Source: Candidatus Atribacteria bacterium 4572_76
Lineage (GTDB): Bacteria > Atribacterota > Phoenicimicrobiia > Phoenicimicrobiales > Phoenicimicrobiaceae
DNA: 8,323 nt
Direction of reading: 5' to 3'
Assembly (NCBI GenBank): GCA_002084865.1
Contig: NBMG01000098.1
Location: 1-8,323 of the forward strand
Notes under the pieces: model-generated
The model's database searches: none
What the model was told of the DNA's origin: nothing
Seen by the model: the letters and a program-made list of their open reading frames with translations, nothing else
Translations under genes and position numbers: made by a program
Shown: positions 1 to 5,898 of the stretch, in pieces
Layout of the letters: each line of letters starts with the position of its first letter
How positions within the stretch are numbered: the first letter of the stretch is position 1

Positions 1-72
1 TATATCTTTAACTATTTCTATACCTTTTTTCCATATATCTAAATCTCTAAAATTTTTAATTTTCTTGTCCAT
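1..72 (-). CDS. Four-helix-bundle protein (23S rRNA-intervening-sequence family), N-terminal part cut by window edge
   Basis: Reading the minus strand from an ATG at 72..70 gives 24 codons that run off the window: MDKKIKNFRDLDIWKKGIE, then IVKDI. The pattern FRDLDIWKKG...IV is the usual start of the small four-helix-bundle proteins of the 23S rRNA-intervening-sequence family (F-x-D-L-x-[VI]-W-x-K). AAAGGA lies five bases upstream of the ATG, a good ribosome binding site. It is the second member of this family in the window (the other ends at 4319) and is preceded by a heptamer repeat array. The biological function of free-standing members of the family is not established. The call rests on the N-terminus only. 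Confidence 0.7.
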   Translation of the reverse strand, partial: MDKKIKNFRDLDIWKKGIEIVKDI

Positions 73-83
73 CTGTTTCCTTT

Positions 84-118
84 ACGAGATACGATTCACG
101 AGATGCGAGATACGGTTT
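84..118. repeat. Heptamer-periodic array, five units
   Basis: Five consecutive 7-base units, ACGAGAT, ACGATTC, ACGAGAT, GCGAGAT, ACGGTTT, lie between the restored pilB stop codon (126..124) and the next gene start (72). The period is strict while the unit drifts. Confidence 0.7.
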
Positions 119-123
119 TACAC

Positions 124-207
124 TTATCCTGCCACTCTTAGCACTTCTTCAATAGTAGTAATTCCCTGCAATGCTTTTTCCAGCCCACTATCCTTTAGCG
201 TTTTCAT
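124..207 (-). pseudogene. pilB: Displaced C-terminal codons of pilB (other frame)
   Basis: From 207 to 124 a second frame encodes 27 residues, MKTLKDSGLEKALQGITT followed by IEEVLRVAG and TAA. This is the canonical end of PilB/GspE ATPases (G-M-x-T-L...G-L-x-K-...-G-x-T-T-x-E-E-V-L-R-V). The main pilB frame instead ends in the unrelated KDENAKG and TAG at 190..188. The sequence around the join reads AAGGATGAAA, whereas the family expects a D-G-M-K stretch, so about five bases (GATG-type direct repeat slippage) are missing. It is not an independent gene. Confidence 0.8.
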
Positions 208-1840
208 CCTTAATAGCAGTTTCCTTGATGATATTACTTGAGGCTTTTGAGATTATTAATTCTCTAATCTCTTCATCCAAGACAACAAGTTCATATATAG
301 AAGTTCTTCCATAATACCCTGTATTTTTACAAAAAGAACAGCCTTTTCCCCTATATAGTTTAACTTCAGCATCATCATTGCCATTCGAGTTGGCTTTTAT
401 ATTAAGTCCTTTTAAAACATCTTTTCCCGGTATGTATTCTTCTTTACATTTTTCACATATAACTCTAACTAACCTTTGAGCTATTACTCCTATTACTGAA
501 GATGAAATTAAAAAAGTTTCAACATCCATATCAATCAATCTGGTTAAGGCGCTGGCAGCATCATTGGTATGAAGAGTACTGAAGACCAAATGCCCGGTTA
601 AAGCAGCTTGCACTGCAATTTGAGCAGTTTCAGCATCTCTTATTTCCCCAACCATTATAACATCCGGATCCTGTCTTAATATTGAGCGTAGCGCGTTAGC
701 AAAAGTTAAGTTTATTTTTGGCAATATTTGAATCTGGTTTATTCTGCTTAATTTATATTCTACCGGATCTTCTACGGTTATAATATTTTTATCTTTGGAA
801 TTTACCTGGTTTAAAGCGGCATATAAAGTAGTAGTTTTCCCACTGCCTGTGGGTCCGGTAATTAAAATTATTCCATAAGATCTGTAAATTATCGATTTAA
901 ATTTCTTTAATTGCTTTAGGGTGAATCCGAGTTGTTCTAATTTTATCAATCCTTTACTTTTATCCAATAATCTTAAAACTACTTTCTCGCCCAATACAGT
1001 AGGGATAGTTGAAACTCTTAAGTCAACTTCCCTGGTTCCAAATTTTACCTGAAAACGTCCATCCTGAGGAAGGCGTCTTTCAGCAATGTCCATTTTGGCT
1101 AATATTTTTATTCGGGATACAACTGCGGATTTTATTGCGCTGGGTAAAGTTCTAATATCATGAAGCATTCCATCAATGCGAAAACGAATTAAAAGTCCTT
1201 TTTCATTAGGTTCAATATGAATATCACTTGCTCTGTCCTTAACGCCTTGCACAATTAACATATTTACCAGCTGTATAATGGGGGCTTCCCTACTTATTGC
1301 TTCTAATTTTTTAGAATCTTCCTCTTCTTCCTCTTCCTTAAAAACTATTTCTGTCCCTAATTTTTCAATTATATCGTCATATTCGCCCAATTCATAATAA
1401 CTAGTAATAGTATTTAAAATATCTTCTTCGGGAGCAAACAATGATTTTATCCTTTTAATCTTAGTATGGCTTCTTACAAAATCTATAGCATATACATCTA
1501 AGGGATTTGCCATAGCAATAATTAATTCATAATCACTTTTGCTTATGGGGATTAATTTAAACTGTAAGGCAATCTTCTCGGGTATAAGAGATATTACTTC
1601 CGGGTCAATTACATAATTTGATAGGTCCACATATTCCGTTTCGAAAACATATTGTAAAACTTCATATAGTTCTTCCTTGCTTATTATCCCTGCTTCAACA
1701 AATATTTCACCTAATCGTTTATTGTTACCGTTTTTTTGTTCTTCAAGGGCTTCTTTTAATTGTTGGGGAGTGATTAATCCCTGTTCAATTAAAATTTCTC
1801 CGATTTTTTTATTGGTATATGTTTTTTTGGGCATTTCCAT
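188..1840 (-). CDS. pilB: Type IV pilus assembly ATPase PilB (GspE/PulE family), C-terminus frameshifted
   Basis: Cytoplasmic hexameric secretion ATPase that powers pilus extension from the inner-membrane platform. Domain order: MshEN-type N-terminal domain (about residues 12-150) with two tandem R/K-[LI]-G-E...G-[LI]-I...L...L motifs at 12-35 and 42-65; an acidic linker with six consecutive Glu (169-174); then the ATPase core with Walker A GPTGSGKT (329-336), Asp box ITVEDPVEY (354-362), Walker B IMVGEIRD (395-402) and His box TGHLVFSTLHTNDA (415-428). Four cysteines, C462, C465, C501 and C504, form the zinc site typical of PilB/GspE. The start is chosen because GGGGTGAG sits eight bases upstream of the first ATG. 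The last five or so residues are out of frame; the genuine end lies at 207..124. PilB is preferred over GspE only on general resemblance, since no pil or gsp neighbours are visible. Confidence 0.93.
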   Translation of the reverse strand: MEMPKKTYTNKKIGEILIEQGLITPQQLKEALEEQKNGNNKRLGEIFVEAGIISKEELYEVLQYVFETEYVDLSNYVIDPEVISLIPEKIALQFKLIPISKSDYELIIAMANPLDVYAIDFVRSHTKIKRIKSLFAPEEDILNTITSYYELGEYDDIIEKLGTEIVFKEEEEEEDSKKLEAISREAPIIQLVNMLIVQGVKDRASDIHIEPNEKGLLIRFRIDGMLHDIRTLPSAIKSAVVSRIKILAKMDIAERRLPQDGRFQVKFGTREVDLRVSTIPTVLGEKVVLRLLDKSKGLIKLEQLGFTLKQLKKFKSIIYRSYGIILITGPTGSGKTTTLYAALNQVNSKDKNIITVEDPVEYKLSRINQIQILPKINLTFANALRSILRQDPDVIMVGEIRDAETAQIAVQAALTGHLVFSTLHTNDAASALTRLIDMDVETFLISSSVIGVIAQRLVRVICEKCKEEYIPGKDVLKGLNIKANSNGNDDAEVKLYRGKGCSFCKNTGYYGRTSIYELVVLDEEIRELIISKASSNIIKETAIKDENAKG

Positions 1841-1870
1841 TTATATAACTCACCCCATATTCACAAATTC

Positions 1871-1921
1871 GTATCTCGTATCTCGTGCAAACTAGCGTAT
1901 AGCGTTTAGCGTAGAGCGGGT
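1871..1921. repeat. Heptamer-periodic array upstream of pilB
   Basis: GTATCTC occurs twice in tandem (1871-1884), followed after a short break by AGCGTAT, AGCGTTT, AGCGTAG and AGCGGGT (1894-1921). The period is seven bases. No convincing promoter could be read in the pilB upstream region around it. Confidence 0.7.
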
Positions 1922-1937
1922 AGAATTAGTTAGCTAG

Positions 1938-2090
1938 TTAATGTAGGGGGCAGACTTTGTGTATACCCACCGTAGGACAGGCGTCTCGCCTGTCAAGGAT
2001 AGATTCCCGCTCCCCGATCAGGTCGAGGACAGGTTTCGCGGGAATGACAGAGAATGATAACGAGTCGGATAAATCCGACCCCTACATTAA
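1938..2090. repeat. 153-bp composite palindrome island with 12-bp terminal inverted repeats
   Basis: TTAATGTAGGGG (1938-1949) and CCCCTACATTAA (2079-2090) are perfect inverted copies. Between them sit three separate palindromes: GACAGGCGTCTCGCCTGTC (1976-1994, 8-bp arms, 3-base loop), ATTCCCGC/GCGGGAAT (2003-2010 with 2038-2045), and GTCGGATAAATCCGAC (2064-2079, 7-bp arms). There is no open reading frame of note. The element is clearly more GC-rich than its surroundings. The first palindrome recurs, inverted, at 8300-8323. It resembles nested REP/MITE-type elements rather than a gene. Together with the arrays at 1871-1921 and 2221-2252 it accounts for most of the gap between pilB and rpsA; 2091-2220 is AT-rich with nothing further I can identify. 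Confidence 0.75.
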
Positions 2091-2220
2091 AAACAATACT
2101 TTATGCAAAAAAGTTTTGAATTTTTAATTATAGTTTTACGCTTTTAGCTTTAACTTTTTAATTTTATCCTACGCTAAAAACTAAGAACCGTAAACTTAAA
2201 ACTTACATCTTGTATTTAAA

Positions 2221-2252
2221 ACTAACGACTATTCACTATTCACTAACGACTA
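2221..2252. repeat. Heptamer-periodic array immediately downstream of rpsA
   Basis: Units ACTAACG, ACTATTC, ACTATTC, ACTAACG, then ACTA: a symmetric order with an 11-base direct repeat at 2221-2231 and 2242-2252. It starts two bases beyond the rpsA stop codon on the minus strand. A 14-base stretch, ACGACTATTCACTA (2225-2238), recurs at 8245-8258. Confidence 0.7.
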
Positions 2253-2254
2253 GT

Positions 2255-4243
2255 TTATTTCTTGGTAAACAGGTCTCCGAATAAATCCTTAAACAGTATT
2301 TTATCTACATTCTGTTTTTTATTATACTCTTTCATAAATCTTTTTTGTTCTTCTTTTTCAGCTCTTCTAATACTTAAGCTTATCTTTTTCCTTCGACTAT
2401 CTAATTTTATCACTAAAGCTGTCACTTCTTCTCCCACCGAAAGAATACTCTCCGGATTATCTATTTTTTTATGGGATATTTCCGATAAGGGAACCAATCC
2501 ATCGATATTTTCTTCCAAGTTCACAAAAGCTCCAAAATCGGTAAGATTTACTACTTTACCCTCCACCAAGGTTCCAACTGCGTATTTCTTTTTTGTCTCT
2601 ACCCAGGGGTCTGGTAACAATCTTTTCATACTTAAAGTCAGCTGAAATTTTTCTTTATCTATTTTTATTACCTTAAATTCATATTCTTTATCTTTCTTCA
2701 ACTTCTCGCTCGGATGTTTAATCCTCTCCCAATCAATTTCTGATACAGGCACAAATCCTTCTATCCCTTTTTCTAATTTAACAAATGCTCCGAAGTCTCT
2801 TACTCTTATTACCTTGCCCTTTACAATAGAATCTATCTTACAATATTTATCTATATCCTCCCAGGGGTTGGGTAAAGTTTGTTTTCTACTTAAAAATATT
2901 AAGTGGGCATCCTCGTCTATTTTTATTATTTTCAATGGAAGTACCATATATTTTTTTAATATTACAGAAGGTCTTTCTACATATTCCCAATCAATTTCAG
3001 ATAAATGAATTACGCCGGATACACCTGCTTCCAACTCTACATTGGCTCCATAAGAAGTTACTTGAGTAATTTTTCCTTCCACAACTGAACCAACAGGATA
3101 TTTTTTCTTAACATCCTCCCAGGGGTTGGGCAATAATTGCTTTAAGCCTAAAGATATTTTCTTTTTCTCAGGCTCCATCTCTAAAATTCTTAATTTTAAA
3201 ACCTCTCCTTCGGAAATTAATTCTGAAGGGTTCTTTACATAAGCCCAGGCCATTTCTGAAATATGCAACAGGCCATTAAGGCCTTCTTCTATTTCAATAA
3301 ATGCACCAAAATCTTTTATTTTTATTACTTTTCCTTCTACTTCGTCACCAATAGAGTACTTATCTTTAATGTTTTCCCAGGGATCCGGGGAGAATTGCTT
3401 TATGCTCAGGGATATTCTTTTATTTTCTTTATTGTATTCAATAATTTTTACCTTTATTTTATCCCCAACTTTTAGCAATTTAGTGGCATCTTTCATATCA
3501 CGCCAGGTAATTTCTGAAATATGAAGTAATCCTTCGACTCCGCCTATATCTACAAATGCTCCGAATTTAGTAATATTGGTTACAATCCCTTCTTTTTCCT
3601 GTCCCACTGTTAAATCAGCTAATGTCTTTTTATGCATTACTTTACGTTCTTTCTCCACAATTAAACGATGAGAAAGAATTACTTTATTCTCCCTTTTTTC
3701 CAGTTTGATTATAACAAAATCTAATTTTTTCCCTATATATTTGTCTAAATCTTCATCTTTTATAAATTTGGTTTCGATCTGGGATTTGGGGACAAATCCT
3801 TTTAACCCTACATTAACAATCAAACCATTTGAATTTTTTTCGATTACTTCTGCATTAATCTTTTCTTTCTTTCTGTATAATTCATTAAGTTTTTCCCATA
3901 GTTGAAAATATTTCGCCATCTCTCTTGATAAAGTAAGATTTCCGTTTTTTTCATCGACATTAACAACATATAGATAAACTTCATCACCAATCTCTAAAGT
4001 GTGGGTTATAGTTTCTTCTTCTTTAGAAAAGAGTGATTTTTCGGTTTTAGGAAGATGGCCTTCCATTTTATATTGTATATCAACCAGATATCCATCTTCA
4101 TCGACTTTCATTATCTGGCCTTTAATTATATCTCCTCTTTTTATTTTTTTAAATTTTTCTAAAGATTGGTTAATCATTTCATTCATTTCTTCTTTAGAAC
4201 GGTTCTCTGTTTTTTCTACTTCATTTTTTTTGTTTACTTCCAT
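2255..4243 (-). CDS. rpsA: Ribosomal protein S1 with seven S1 domains
   Basis: RNA-binding protein of the small ribosomal subunit that helps load mRNA. Seven S1 (OB-fold) domains can be read: about residues 35-107, 126-193, 212-283, 297-369, 383-455, 468-541 and 555-627. Domains 3-7 carry the G-x-V...[FY]-G-A-x-V...G-[LVF]-[VIL]...S-E-[IM] pattern; domains 1 and 2 are more divergent, as is usual for the ribosome-binding end of S1. The last five domains are joined by a P-[DN]-P-W motif at 286, 372, 458 and 544, exactly 86 residues apart. Six domains are usual in proteobacterial S1 and fewer in many Gram-positives, so seven is unusual. A lysine-rich tail (628-662) follows. GGAAGGA lies ten bases upstream of the ATG. 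No ispH or cmk fusion or neighbour is present. Confidence 0.95.
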   Translation of the reverse strand: MEVNKKNEVEKTENRSKEEMNEMINQSLEKFKKIKRGDIIKGQIMKVDEDGYLVDIQYKMEGHLPKTEKSLFSKEEETITHTLEIGDEVYLYVVNVDEKNGNLTLSREMAKYFQLWEKLNELYRKKEKINAEVIEKNSNGLIVNVGLKGFVPKSQIETKFIKDEDLDKYIGKKLDFVIIKLEKRENKVILSHRLIVEKERKVMHKKTLADLTVGQEKEGIVTNITKFGAFVDIGGVEGLLHISEITWRDMKDATKLLKVGDKIKVKIIEYNKENKRISLSIKQFSPDPWENIKDKYSIGDEVEGKVIKIKDFGAFIEIEEGLNGLLHISEMAWAYVKNPSELISEGEVLKLRILEMEPEKKKISLGLKQLLPNPWEDVKKKYPVGSVVEGKITQVTSYGANVELEAGVSGVIHLSEIDWEYVERPSVILKKYMVLPLKIIKIDEDAHLIFLSRKQTLPNPWEDIDKYCKIDSIVKGKVIRVRDFGAFVKLEKGIEGFVPVSEIDWERIKHPSEKLKKDKEYEFKVIKIDKEKFQLTLSMKRLLPDPWVETKKKYAVGTLVEGKVVNLTDFGAFVNLEENIDGLVPLSEISHKKIDNPESILSVGEEVTALVIKLDSRRKKISLSIRRAEKEEQKRFMKEYNKKQNVDKILFKDLFGDLFTKK

Positions 4244-4266
4244 AGTCTTTACATCCTTCCTTTTAT

Positions 4267-4329
4267 CGCATATCGTATTGCGTAATGCGCATATCGTATA
4301 AAGTATAGCGTACAGCGTTTAGCGTATAG
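4267..4329. repeat. Nine-unit heptamer array between the four-helix gene and rpsA
   Basis: Nine consecutive 7-base units, beginning CGCATAT, CGTATTG and ending CGTTTAG, CGTATAG, fill 63 bases with no break in phase. The array includes the last codons and the TAA stop of the upstream four-helix-bundle gene (stop at 4321..4319) and leaves only about 20 bases before the rpsA start. This is the longest array in the window. Confidence 0.8.
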
Positions 4330-4669
4330 GATAAATCATTCTGTACAGCATACTGCCAACTTCTTTTATAAGATTTTCAATAATTTCATTTTTATTTATA
4401 TAATTTAAATCAAGAGATAATAAATATTGAGTTTCTAATTCCAACAATGAAGCATAGGCTATAAATAAAAATTGTTGATATTCTGCTTTATGTTTCCTTC
4501 CATATCCTTCAGCTATATTCGAAGGTAATGAAATTGCTGCTTTTCTCATCTGTTGAGTCAAACCATATATTTCATGTCTTGGGAAAGTTTTAGTAATTGT
4601 ATATATTTCCAAGGTTAATTTGTAAGCTTTTTGCCAAACTATAAGGTCTTTAAAACTTCTTGTTTTCAA
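4319..4669 (-). CDS. Four-helix-bundle protein (23S rRNA-intervening-sequence family)
   Basis: The 116-residue product matches the family along its length: FKDLIVWQKAYKL at 6-18, then P-x-x-E-x-x-G-L-x-x-Q-x-R-K-A-A-x-S-[LI]-P-x-N-I-A-E-G-x-x-R at 30-58, and YQQFLFIAYASLLELETQ at 64-81. Predicted all-helical and soluble, with no signal peptide. The start is TTG (4669..4667), supported by AGGGA seven bases upstream; there is no ATG nearby in frame. The last codons (Pro-Ile-Arg-stop) are read from the heptamer array, so the native C-terminus may have been replaced by the repeat. Members were first noticed inside 23S rRNA genes, but here no rRNA is present. The function is unknown; binding of nucleic acid or a role linked to repeats is speculation. 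Confidence 0.88.
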   Translation of the reverse strand: MKTRSFKDLIVWQKAYKLTLEIYTITKTFPRHEIYGLTQQMRKAAISLPSNIAEGYGRKHKAEYQQFLFIAYASLLELETQYLLSLDLNYINKNEIIENLIKEVGSMLYRMIYPIR

Positions 4670-4697
4670 TATCTATTCCCTATTAACTTTTTATTTA

Positions 4698-4773
4698 TGT
4701 CATTCCAATGAAAACGGAAATCTATCTTTTTCTTATCTTCCTCTCCTGGATTCCCACTTTCGTGGGAATGATA
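4698..4773. repeat. Paired REP arms (REPIN-like) upstream of the four-helix gene
   Basis: A left arm beginning TGTCATTCC (4698-4706) and a right arm in opposite orientation whose reverse complement begins TATCATTCC (ending near 4773) enclose about 25 bases. The right arm is a clean hairpin, ATTCCCAC-TTTC-GTGGGAAT (4750-4769); the left arm is a decayed version. The same TCATTCCC family appears as one palindrome of the 1938-2090 island. No gene is seen between 4670 and 4825. Confidence 0.6.
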
Positions 4774-4816
4774 GAGGGAAATTGGTTTTTTATATTTCGT
4801 CTTTTTCTTTCTCTAA

Positions 4817-4844
4817 CTCTACGCTCTACGCTGTACGCTCTACG
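4817..4844. repeat. Heptamer array at the fau 3' end
   Basis: Four units in phase: CTCTACG twice, CTGTACG, CTCTACG. Read on the minus strand it encodes the last residues (SVERTA) and the TAG stop of the restored cyclo-ligase frame. Confidence 0.8.
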
Positions 4845-5035
4845 CTAGTTATTATTCTTTTCTCCGTTATTATCTTATCTACCGGGATATCATTTTTATC
4901 ATTGGGTATTTTTTTTACTATCTGCATTTCAAAAGCTAAAGCAATAATTTTAGCAGAAGGGCAAACTTTTCTTAAAAAATTATCGTAATACCCGAAACCC
5001 CTGCCAATTCTATTCCCGTTCAGATCAAAATAATC
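4826..5035 (-). pseudogene. 3' part of 5-formyltetrahydrofolate cyclo-ligase gene, shifted frame
   Basis: In the frame that opens at 5035 the minus strand encodes 69 residues, starting DYFDLNGNRIGRGFGYYDNF and containing ALAFEMQIVKKIP and NDIPVDKIITE. These are the family's C-terminal half: the G-x-R-[LI]-G-x-G-x-G-[YF]-Y-D nucleotide/substrate motif, then the Q...P...D-x-P-x-D-x-[IV]-[IV]-T-E block. It follows the N-terminal part (5366..5025) without a usable start of its own. Compared with known family members about 15 residues between E-P-K and F-D-x-x-G, the strand usually rich in L-I-x-x-P, are missing at the join, so this is a deletion as well as a frame change. The end runs into a heptamer array. 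Confidence 0.8.
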
Positions 5036-5366
5036 TATAGTATTCTCTTTTTGGCTCCAAAATCCCCTTTTTGCCTTTTTCTAATTCATTATCAAAATCA
5101 AATATCTTCGAAGGAGCTAAGTTATGACATTCTGGTAAGATAATGGGAACAAAAATATTTTTACCCATTTTAATAGATATTTTAATTAATTCTTCGGTCT
5201 GTACTTCACTTCTGGTAGCAACATAAGACATAATATTTTGGGAATTTATATACTCTATGGTCTTGGTCAGGCTTAAAAATACTTGTCGACTTTTATCTCT
5301 TATGTCTTCAGAAGACAGGGAAAGCCTTTTTTTTAGTATTTTTCTCCGAATTTCTTCTTTGTTCAT
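5025..5366 (-). CDS. 5-formyltetrahydrofolate cyclo-ligase, N-terminal part (frameshifted)
   Basis: The family converts 5-formyl-THF to 5,10-methenyl-THF with ATP in the cytoplasmic one-carbon pool (symbols fau, ygfA, MTHFS). The 113-residue frame shows the basic N-terminal helix (KEEIRRKILKKR), the conserved S-Y-V-x-x-x-x-E-V-x-T-x-x-L-I segment at about 47-61, GKNIFVP (68-74) and GILEPKREY near 101-109, after which it is out of frame and stops. Family proteins are normally about 180-200 residues; the rest lies at 5035..4826. The ATG at 5366 matches the usual N-terminus but has no purine-rich binding site in front of it. The gene has its own promoter-like sequence at 5470-5498 and sits downstream of the 6S RNA, a classic neighbour of ygfA in proteobacteria. 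The enzyme is probably non-functional if the sequence is correct. Confidence 0.85.
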   Translation of the reverse strand: MNKEEIRRKILKKRLSLSSEDIRDKSRQVFLSLTKTIEYINSQNIMSYVATRSEVQTEELIKISIKMGKNIFVPIILPECHNLAPSKIFDFDNELEKGKKGILEPKREYYRLF

Positions 5367-5371
5367 AACAG

Positions 5372-5406
5372 AATAGTCAGGGGGACTATTCCCCTGAAAC
5401 CCCTGA
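5372..5406 (-). promoter_or_regulatory. Competing hairpins in the fau leader
   Basis: AATAGTC (5372-5378) and GACTATT (5384-5390) form a perfect 7-bp stem with a five-base AGGGG loop. CAGGGG (5378-5383) can alternatively pair with CCCCTG (5391-5396) or with a second CCCCTG (5400-5405), and these pairings exclude the first. They lie only six bases from the fau ATG, where a binding site would be. It could be a regulatory leader or simply another REP-type palindrome. Confidence 0.35.
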
Positions 5407-5469
5407 TTATTATTAAAAAAGTTCGATGTTACATAAATATTAAAATATCATATAAAATTTAATGATTAT

Positions 5470-5498
5470 ATAATATATTTATTTATTATTTTTGTCAA
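5470..5498 (-). promoter_or_regulatory. Sigma-70-type promoter for fau
   Basis: On the minus strand TTGACA (5498..5493) is followed after exactly 17 bases by TATTAT (5475..5470). It matches the -35 consensus fully and the -10 at five of six positions. Transcription would start near 5463, giving a leader of just under 100 bases containing the hairpins before the fau ATG. The region is very AT-rich, so chance matches to the -10 are likely, but a perfect -35 at optimal spacing is not. Confidence 0.6.
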
Positions 5499-5507
5499 AA
5501 TATAATT

Positions 5508-5542
5508 CGTACTGCGTATTGCGTATCGAGTATTGCGTGAAG
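5508..5542. repeat. Heptamer array abutting the 6S RNA 3' end
   Basis: Units CGTACTG, CGTATTG, CGTATCG, AGTATTG, CGTGAAG are in phase over 35 bases and begin directly after the T-run that ends the predicted 6S RNA. Confidence 0.75.
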
Positions 5543-5719
5543 AAAAAATGTTTCCGCGTCAACTAAATGGTTAACGTTAGGTATTTGCCTTTCCTCCGAT
5601 GGAGGGAGACTTACCTCAGGCCTACATTCCACATTTAGAGCTCGATCCCTCTTTATATGTGTTGGCTCAAAACTTAATCAGTCGCACGAACACAGCAGGG
5701 TAATTGTTTATTTCTTTTC
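5543..5719 (-). ncRNA. ssrS: 6S RNA (RNA polymerase-binding regulatory RNA)
   Basis: 6S RNA mimics an open promoter and sequesters housekeeping RNA polymerase. Near the 5' end CCCTGCTGTGTTCG resembles the typical 6S start, and TTGAGCC follows as in the conserved left side of the bubble. The fold fits: closing stem UGUGUUCGUG (5694..5685) with CGCGGAAACA (5558..5549, one mismatch) and GAUUAAG (5679..5673) with UUUAGUU (5567..5561); apical arm CACAU/AUGUG (5661..5657 with 5634..5630) and AGAG/CUCU (5652..5649 with 5640..5637); an extra hairpin on the 3' side of the bubble, AGGUA/UACCU (5616..5612 with 5583..5579). A six-T run (5548..5543) follows. The length of about 177 bases is usual. The gene lies between aspS (as for bsrA of Bacillus subtilis) and the cyclo-ligase gene (as for ssrS-ygfA in Escherichia coli). 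No covariance search was run. Confidence 0.82.
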
Positions 5720-5725
5720 GGTCTT

Positions 5726-5754
5726 ATAATATCATAATTCATAATATCTTTCAA
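5726..5754 (-). promoter_or_regulatory. Extended -10 promoter of the 6S RNA
   Basis: On the minus strand TTGAAA (5754..5749), a 17-base spacer, and TATTAT (5731..5726) preceded by TG plus one base (extended -10). Counting about seven bases on puts the start at 5719 or 5718, about 20 bases before the conserved CCCTG block of the 6S RNA. Confidence 0.7.
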
Positions 5755-5763
5755 TATCAAAAC

Positions 5764-5791
5764 AGTATCGGGTATATAGTATCGAGTATCG
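5764..5791. repeat. Heptamer array between aspS and the 6S RNA
   Basis: AGTATCG, GGTATAT, AGTATCG, AGTATCG in phase. The surrounding 5792-5870 is purine-rich on the plus strand and holds nothing else I can identify. Confidence 0.7.
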
Positions 5792-5870
5792 AGCCAAGAA
5801 AAAAAGGAAAGGTAGAAAAAAAGTAACATTAAAGTAAAAAATATCGGAATCTTTACGCAATACTATATTT

Positions 5871-5898
5871 CTATACGCTCTACGCTAAACGCTATACG
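5871..5898. repeat. Heptamer array at the aspS 3' end
   Basis: CTATACG, CTCTACG, CTAAACG, CTATACG in phase. On the minus strand the aspS frame enters it and takes its last residues (Ser-Val) and the TAG stop (5894..5892) from the array. Confidence 0.8.

Noticed and set aside
1677..4301. Several open frames of 60-130 codons on the plus strand opposite pilB and rpsA
   Set aside because: They lie antisense to well-supported conserved genes, have no recognisable domains, and show the low-complexity Phe/Ser/Ile composition expected from reading AT-rich coding DNA backwards.
4267..4329. Heptamer array considered as a CRISPR array
   Set aside because: Units are seven bases and contiguous with no spacers, and no cas genes are near.
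4319..4669. Possibility that the four-helix gene marks an intervening sequence in a 23S rRNA gene
   Set aside because: No rRNA sequence flanks it; neighbours are rpsA and the cyclo-ligase gene.
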